Shown in pieces: positions 55,916-64,000 of a stretch of DNA of 64,000 nt. The notes beneath the pieces are model-generated. The model saw only the letters and a program-made list of their open reading frames with translations. It was not told the origin of the DNA and made no database searches. The translations under genes and the position numbers were made by a program. The stretch is taken from NCBI GenBank assembly GCA_004026145.2, contig CP034990.1, positions 366,699-430,698 of the forward strand, read 5' to 3'. This DNA comes from Takifugu bimaculatus. Lineage: Eukaryota; Chordata; Actinopteri; Tetraodontiformes; Tetraodontidae. The stretch's first letter is position 1; each line of letters begins with the position of its first letter.

Positions 55916-58900
55916 GTAAGTGGCGCTACTGGTTAAACTTATTTCACACTGGTTTGCAGCTCACACCCCGGGGGTGTACGCCCCATTTATTGGTTGGCGC
56001 CTCCGCTGTTGTTCACCGGCTGTCTAGCAGTGGTCAGCTCCTCTTCCTCTAGATCACATGTTGGCTCATCGATGACTCTATCGATCATTACGAAGAAACC
56101 GGAGCTCCTTAACAAGATGAACAATTGATCCGTAACCCCTGTCCCCATTTTTTTTTAAAACCAGATCCTCAGGTACTCTGGCCTGCATTTTCTGTTGCGT
56201 GTGTATCCCAGTTTTGGTTCCCATCTGTGTTGTTTTTGTACAAAGGAAAAGACTTAAGGTGAATCTGGATAAAACCTAGATATCTCCAAAAGAAGCAACC
56301 CTCTGAGATAAATCAATAAAAAAGCAATTAAAGATTCTTTCCACTAATACTCACAATTTAAAGGTTTTCCTTCTCTAAAAAGCTAAACTGGGGTAAATCT
56401 ACCTCATAATATCGTGCAAATTTATTCTAGAAATGCTCTCATCCTGTCTTTATTGATTTATAGTGCCTAACACTCCAGACACACACCATTTTTACGCTGC
56501 CGAAATTATGATTTTCCCATCAAAAAATAAATTGAATCATAACCGTTTGTTGTACATCCTCAGATTAGCAACGTTCTAGGAAGGCTCACCTTTGACCATA
56601 TCATCGTGTCGTATCCTTTGGTGCACGCACTCCCTATTCCCACTTCTGTAGCAGCAGAAGACTAAAATCAGCAAATGGGGTTCTCTGCTGGCAGGAAGAC
56701 ATGTGCCTGGTTAAATAAACACTTTTGATTTCATTTCTTCTGTCCCCTATTCACGCGCTAACAGGCGGCAGATGCCTGCTGTCGATGATTGAGTCGTTGT
56801 TAGGCGGGAGGTCGGGAAAATATGTGAGGATGTGATGCAGCAGAGAGTTAATGGCCCTGTGTAGTGTGCTGCTCTCAGCAGGTTACCAGCCTGGGTTATT
56901 ACGATAATTCTGCCGCAGTCACTTAGGTTTCACTTTTCCTTTTTTAATGCTTTAATTGTCTAGAAATTACAAAAAAAATGAAAGCACATTGTACTGAAAA
57001 CAGCAGCTGAATTCTTTTACTTTTTCATCTCCATCATCGCTCCTGTTAATCTTGAGGACTCACATGATGTTTATGGGTTGTAAGAGTAAAGACAGAGGAA
57101 CTACAAAGAGGCACACACACACACACACATACGCACACAGTAACTGCTGTCTCGCAGCCATCTTCAGTCACTATGGAAACCAGGTGCCATATACCAGATA
57201 CTGCAGCTCTAACTGTACATGCAGGAGCAGGTACAGACATTGAACGTATATATGCTAAGTGTTGGCAGCGTTAATGTTCAAATTGGTTGGATTTTAAGGT
57301 AAATTCATTTGACACGTGCGACTGGAGCTGCAGTTACTTTGTATATTGAGATTTATTTCTCACCTTTTAATTAAACCAGTCATCATTTTTCAAAAATCAC
57401 CAAGTTATTGCAGATGCAATCAGTTATGATTTTACATTATGATGACGTCCGTGTCCTTTCAGCCTCTTATCCTAGAACAAGAACAGGTTCTATTAGCTGT
57501 TCTCCATCCGCTCCCTTCCTCATCAACCAGAGCAGTTCTATTCCTACTGCAGCATAAAAAGAAAGAAAGAAACAAAACAAAGCTTTTTAAGAAGATGGCA
57601 TTCGCAGGAGTACACATTAAAAGTAATCATTTTCTTAGATGATTAAGTTCATTAAATAACATTACAGTAAACAGTCCTCACATTGGGTACACTTCGAACA
57701 CGTGTGTGTGTGGGTCTGTGTATGTTTGTGTGTGTGTGAGAGATTCTTACTTGCCTCAGGGTATACATGTTTAAAAAATGGGACAAGAAGCACAGCAGCA
57801 CCGCCTTGCCCTCCTTCCCGCCCCACGAACACCCCCCGCCGCGACCCACCAGCAGGAGGATGCGACTGTCATGACAACCTCTGCATGAATCAATGCCCAT
57901 TTTCCTGTCGTCTCATATCGGTTGACGGGGGGAACTTGATTGCTCGTTCGCAGCAACCAGGCCCGGACCGTTTGAACCACCTAATGCGTTTGACGGGAGG
58001 GATCGTAAAACCACAGAAGACAACAGATGGTGCCAGCTGCAATTCAGAAAGCGAAGCCTGCGGTTATTGATTGATTCTAAGCATAAATCCAATTTAATAC
58101 CTCAGGTGTATGTGTAGAAGCATTTAAATGCTGCTGTGATCACGCAGGAATATCTGAGTACAGTGTCTCATTCGCTCAGTGTTCTATTTTGCTCTCGCTG
58201 CTCTCGACCATCAGAACGTCCATGTTGCAAAGAATCAAAACATGCATGGGATGCAGCAGCTTTGGCTACTGGGAGATTATTAAATTGTAAACGTAGGCTA
58301 TTGTAAATGTTCTGGTGACCCACCAGATCCGCTTCTCTTTGCCATTGTGCAACATATACTGTAAAGTGACAGATGCAGCGAGACGCTCAGCAGCATAAAA
58401 AGAGATCAAAAGAAATGGATTTAAATGTCCACCTCCTCTTATGTACCATCACAATCACATTTCAGGAGTTGTTTTTTATTTCTCCAGCTGTTCTGATAAT
58501 GCAGTTAATAATTCCACCCACCTGATGTGTTTTTAGCATGTGCTTGTTGTACCTTTACCTTTTGAACAGGTAAATATTTGGAGGAACATTTAGGGGATTT
58601 AACAGGGGGATTTAATGGCTCTCTTCTCATTGGTTTCTGTACTAATATTTTTCAGCCACACATTTTCAGAAGAAACTGTCGGTAGATTACCAGAAATGAG
58701 GGTTACTTGTTGGGTTGAAGCTCAGTATAGATGTCGTAACATCTGATATTCCGGTTGTGTGTCTGTGTGACTAGAGATGCTCAAACATTGCACACCATCA
58801 AAGCTGTTAAACTTGGAAACTTAAAAACTGGGATTAGGGTTAGGGTTGTTTGCATTCTCAGCCAGGTTGTTGTCTTTTATCCCCATCCTGATAAGTAGAA

Positions 58901-59030
58901 CTCGGAGTGGCATTTTCTTACGTAAGACGGCTGAAAGATACAGCTCCGCTGCTGGTGGAGACACCCTGGAGGAGGTGGACCAGAATTCCCTGCTTTGTCT
59001 GACTGTGCTTCTTCCTTCACGTGTGTCTGG

Positions 59031-59119
<89 letters not shown>

Positions 59120-62100
59120 TGTGTGTGTGTGTGTGTGTGCAAGCATTCAGTTTTCCATATCGGCACATGTGAATAAGAATAAATGAGGCATGCCTATGTG
59201 TGTGTGTGTGTGTGTGTGTGTCTCTGTGTGTGTGTGTGTGCACTTAGTGAATGCACGCATTACTTAATAAAGTCTTTGATTCATCCTCGGAAGCCTCTGG
59301 TGCTGCTGCAAAAAATGGATGCTGCTAATTTTAGCATCTCTGAGAATCAGACGGGGGAAAAACAGAGACAGAAAACAGACGCTGGCGGCAAAAATCACCC
59401 CCCTTCGCACGCTTGATATCCAAAACCATCCGGCTGGACTGCCGATCCGCCACAACGCAAAGGTGTTATTCCAGCCGTGTACGGAGTCACATGCTATTCA
59501 AAGTGTGTGTTTGCGTTCCAGATAGTAAAGATATTGTAAACCAGTTTTATCTCTGTGGTCTCTGCAGTCTTTCATGGTGGCGCCGAGACACCAGCAGCCT
59601 ATTCATTCATCTTCACCCGACTGGAACGCCTTCACTCCGCAGAATATTTTAATTGAATCCTAAATTAATGTACCTTTCCAAGGGACCCTTTGGTTTAAGA
59701 GAAAAGCTTGTATTTATGGCCTGGCTAAAGGTTGTCTGTCGTCCTGCAGCGAGCTTTTAATAAGCTGGGTTATTAGACTCGACTGCCTGTTGTTCTTAGC
59801 GGGTGCTGCTCACTGATCTCCCAGCGCCTCAGCCAAGCCTCTCATGAAACGAGACCCCACCGATTCGTCCGGGTTGCCAGCAGACCACATTTTTAAATTG
59901 GTTTTAGCAAAAATGGCACGCGAATGCCTCATTTTATTTTATCATTTGATCAACTTGAGACTCTGATGAAAAAAACAGGAATTTTCCCACTTCAGAGTCC
60001 CTCAACAAACGTGGTTGGAGAAACAGCAGCATCGCTCCTTCGTGGAGGGATTGGGGAAATGGGGAACCGTCGCTGTCCTCGCCGTCCTACTCAGATTGAC
60101 TTCGTCAGACCATGTCATGAGGGGCGATCTGAAATAGCAGCAGATGCCATGAGCTTGTCAACAGTTGGAAATGTTCCTTATCTGGGCGCGTTTGCTTCAG
60201 GACAGATGTCTTTTCTCTGTCAGACTTTAACTTTTCTGGGCATAACGAGTTTTAACACATCATCGATCCTCTTTCGCCCGCGGTTCTCCTGAGGTGCAGC
60301 GAAATTAGCACAACAGGGGAACAATTGTGTCCATCAAAATGTCGGTGATCAATGGAAACCATGGTGGGAAAATGGAGTCATATTTACTTTGGCTCATTTG
60401 TTTGGGGTTGTCTGAGAGCAGAGAGAGAAATCTTTATTCCGTCTTGGGTTTGACTCTGTCTTAATGCATTATACCGCAGGTTTGAATCCCATCAAGCGGA
60501 GTTAATGTCTCTGTAGGATCCGATGTTTTAGCAGAGCTGTGTCAGTAGGTCCATGTGACCCTTGAGGACTCCCTTTGACAGAACTGGCTCAGAGGCCAAC
60601 ATGAAGGAATTATGTCACAGAAAGAGGACCGCACTGGCCCTGGCTGGCGTTCTGAACCTCCAGCCTTCTGTCTCCTGTGACGGTATCAGACCATGCCGAT
60701 CCCACAGATAAATTCACCAAAGGGTAATTAGAGGCTGGAAATTGCTGTGGCGAAGTGCTACACTTCATCATCTCATTCCAGGCATTTAAATCAATGAGGC
60801 AGAGAGTGAACATGTCTCCTGTGAGTTCGTCTGTCCCTGTGGGCTCCGTTAGACAAGATGACATCCTCACCAGGGACCTTCAGCCCCGCGTTCCCCGAGG
60901 AATGTTTACCACCAGCGCGAACAAAGACGTGCACACACATACAGCTGTGAGCACATGCACACTAAGGGCTTATTTAAATGGCCTGGGTGTAACTCTGATC
61001 ATGTACTCGCCGTGTATAATGGTGCCAATGACACCAAAACCAGTGGTGGAGAGATCACTGGAATCTGGTGCCGGTAGGTAGGTAGAGAGGGAGGAGGAGG
61101 TTCAACATGCAGGAGGAATTTAACTCTATTCATGATGTTATACAAGTGGATTTGGCAAATATAGTAGATAAACCAGGGAGAATCTGTTGCCTTCTGACGC
61201 TGATGTTGCTATTAAGCCTGCAGCAGCCGGCGTTCCCGTCCCGCCATATGGACCAAAACTGGGCTGCTTTCACTCCCTTCACGTGAGAGGTTTTCAGGTG
61301 AAAACGGTAAACTTCTGTCACATTTCCAGGGAGACCTCATTTCCAGTTGTAAATGCAAGTACTAGAGTCTGTATGCATGCGTCTGTTACTGCATCAGATA
61401 AAACACACTGCTAACTAGTGGTTAGGCAGGGAGACTACACAGTTCTCAGTCCTGACACATAAACTATATACAGATATACGTATAGGCCGCATGAATATGG
61501 TGTTGGAAAATGTTAGTCCTTTGTCTTCCTCTGAAAATGCGGGTTGAGATCGAGAAAAGCTCAACTTCAAAGCTTATTCTCAGCACAGTCAGAGATCAGA
61601 TCATTTACACATGGTCCCTTTGCACGTTCTCACGCATCAAAGCTTCACATCAAAAGTCTGCAGGATACACAAATGTATTGGATTACTCGTGAATCACAGC
61701 CCCCCCCCCCTTTCCCGTCACAATAAGAGCGGTGCACGTTCAATGATGCACATCCGTGACAGCACTTATGACACCATGTGGAGAATTTGCATGAGCGGCA
61801 TAAATAAACATGAATCAACCTCCGGAACGACAGATCGCCAGTTTTTTTCCTCTTTTAAAAAACTACTCAGGCACCTGAGCTTCGTAAAATTACTGTCAAG
61901 GAAATGAAATTATGAATGCTAAATTAATCTGAAGGAAGACCAACAGGCTGCAGTTCATGTGAAGGATGCCTTCATTTAGTTTCAAGTTTAATAAAAAAGA
62001 AGAATGAATTAATTCTGCCGGTTCCTTTGTCTAGAATTCACCTCCTCTGCCAGAGCAATCTTACTGGAAGCAGTGAACGGAAAATTACATAATGTATTGT

Positions 62101-64000
62101 CATTCAGAATGTGCAAAGAAATGAGCCCTGTCATTTGTACGGTAATGTTCTAAGAGAGAGCGTCCTGACTTTTATAAGGTTTTCGATGTATTTCTCTTCC
62201 AAGTGGAGAGATTTTTTATCCTTTTACTGTGAATGACGGAGCTCAAAAGAAAAGATGATCAAGCAGATTTGCTCTTGCTTTATATTCACTCCTTCGTTTG
62301 CTTGTTATGATGCTCCTCATGCTGGATTATTGAAGTTCTTCTCGAGGATGCGCCCTCGATCCTTTGCTGATAAACATGACATGTAGTTCCAAAGCCACTG
62401 GCGGAATCACCTTCAGATTAGACTAATCAGAAATAAGAACAGATAAGTGAGGGTGTGGCGAATTCTGTGATTGCTGCTCTGAAAGTGCTACTGAAAGGAA
62501 AAAGAGGATTCATAGATTTTATCTGTGGATTATCTCGACAATATTGCAACACAGTTGGCCGTGTAATGCCTCTTCTATTCATGCTAGCAAGCTGCTACAG
62601 GCGTTACACGGCTGCAAAAGTCACAGTCGGGCCAATTTAACATGCTGTCACGCTATTAGATCGTGGTATTATCAGCAAAACAACAGCAACAATAATACTA
62701 ATTATTGAATGTTAACTAAGAATGCAGCGGCGGGTTTCTCTTTTGGCCATGTTTCATCCAGCTGTTTCGCTACATGAAACTTAGAAAGATAAAACCAATA
62801 TGACATCATTAATATCTTGGTTACGTTTATAACTGGCTGCACAGTTCATTGGACACATTTGTGCCTTTTATTTCATTCACTAGATAGAATAAATACTTTA
62901 CTTAATATTAATATTATTATCATCATCGCCACCTGCCAGTTGTTCTGCCTATAACAAGTTTCATCTTTCTTCCCAGTGTAACGGGTTGTGTTTTGTGTTT
63001 GAATAGAGTGTTTAAAAGTAAATATGTTAATTATAAGAATGTATATGTTTTTGCTGTGAGCTGAAAGCGCGCTGGCAGCCTTCAAGCTCTCATTGGGATT
63101 AAAGCGGGACAGCCAGGGTTCACTGCATGGATTTAATCGCCGCTTTGATGCGACGTGAATATATCGTTTATCTGCGCCGTGAGGAAATGCACCGCTAAAA
63201 CACCCTGCTTTAGCATTTACAAAGACCGCGACGTTGCACTGCCGTAAATTCCCAGTTTTTTTTCTTTTCTCTATTCGCAGCACTGGCATATTTTCAACCT
63301 AAAGAGGCCAAAAACGCCTCAATGTTACTAAAATAGGACAGGACTCACAGACCATATATAAAAATGTGCTTCTCAAGGTGGAACAATGAGGAGTGATGAA
63401 GAGCAAAGACAGAAAGTTAGACAGGCAGAAGGAGAGCAGGGTGCTAAAGAGTGATTCTGTGGAATATTTATTAAATAATGGTACAATATTGATCATGGGA
63501 TTGGTTGTGGGGCATATTTTTGATGCTCACGAGCCGAAATCTGACCGTGTATAGAACTGTATCCTTTAAGCTAAAATCAATGGCAACGATCTCTGCGACA
63601 GCACGGTGAATGTCGGTGAAATGGGACGTGTGCTCAGCGGTGTGTCAGTCCACCGAGCTGTCTGCCAACATATTTGCACAGACACGGGGCTGTTCAAACA
63701 TTTGAACAAAGCACCAATAGTGTCACTTTTGGCCACACACCGTCTGTACTGAACACTTTGGCCCAGAGTGAAATATTCCAGCTGAGAGTCTCGGTTGAAT
63801 TCATTGTGTCCTGTTGATGCTAACAAAGCAGCTAAATTGCAGTTGAGATCTGACGACAGGGACGCTAGCAAACATAAATGTGCTGCCTGTTGCTAAGCAG
63901 GCAGTTTATATGAAGTGAGCTGGAACTTTATAACGTTATTTTGACTGTCCTGTGTTCACATCTGATGACAAATTATGCAAGATTAAAAGAAAAATGTATG
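55916..64000 (+). other. unc13c: Start of unc13c intron running past the window edge
   Basis: It begins with GTAAGT after a phase-1 exon. No block resembling the next MUN segment is found to 64000. It holds (CA)n at about 57110-57131, GT-rich repeats at about 57702-57739, a long (TG)n at 59032-59139 and a second at about 59196-59240, a two-unit TTAGGG run at 58834-58847 and a C10 run near 61700. Open frames up to 140 residues are repeat or composition artefacts. Confidence 0.75.
59032..59139. repeat. (TG)n microsatellite, 108 bp
   Basis: A nearly perfect TG array with a single GAG interruption at about 59116-59119. Cys-Val and His-Thr repeat frames across it are artefacts. Confidence 0.98.

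Noticed and set aside
57702..58070. 122-residue plus-strand frame beginning MCVWVCVC
   Set aside because: It starts in a GT-rich repeat and continues without any recognised motif or splice context.
58821..59243. 140-residue His-Thr frame and matching Cys-Val frames
   Set aside because: Direct translations of the (TG)n/(CA)n array.

Overview
The window looks like nuclear DNA from a ray-finned fish, probably a spiny-rayed (percomorph) teleost. It has spliced genes with GT-AG introns, many dinucleotide microsatellites and several worn interspersed repeats of types common in fish. There is no bacterial-style gene packing. I find one protein-coding gene, on the plus strand: unc13c (Munc13-3), a presynaptic vesicle-priming factor. 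I assigned it by comparing the exon translations with what I remember of human UNC13A, B and C. The N-terminal exon matches UNC13C specifically and not A or B. The window holds the 5' part of the gene; the 3' part lies beyond 64000.

Layout. Bases 1-7400 are upstream sequence with no recognisable gene, carrying a 113-bp (TC)n array and fish repeats. Bases about 7400-8720 form a GC- and CpG-rich block with a likely non-coding first exon ending at a GTATGT donor at 8149. A 5.6-kb intron follows. One very large coding exon (start codon 13948, donor after 17983) encodes about 1345 residues. Sixteen short coding exons follow between 22882 and 55915: a 23-nt microexon, two linker exons, a pre-C1 exon, the C1 exon, the C1-C2B linker, three C2B exons and seven exons opening the MUN domain. 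After 55915 (phase 1) I see no further exon in the remaining 8 kb.

All 17 coding exons chain in phase, except two consecutive exons (29700-29920 and 30690-30918). Each of these is one base too long for its own splice phases, and each loses homology at a definable point. With those two bases discounted, the coding total is 5962 nt, which is 1987 codons plus one base, and this agrees with the final donor phase. The extra bases are more likely assembly or read errors than real lesions, but they stop any automatic gene model inside the C1 domain.

The most interesting content is in the giant exon. It has a coiled coil followed by a segment that resembles the RNA-binding part of LINE-1 ORF1p, and the same segment is recognisable in human UNC13C. 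It also has an approximately 285-residue Lys/Pro/Ser/Thr repeat array that I do not recall from the mammalian protein. Other points are a plausible intronic polyadenylation site just after the giant exon, the obligatory microexon, a near-identical inverted repeat inside one intron, and two decayed LINE reverse-transcriptase fragments.
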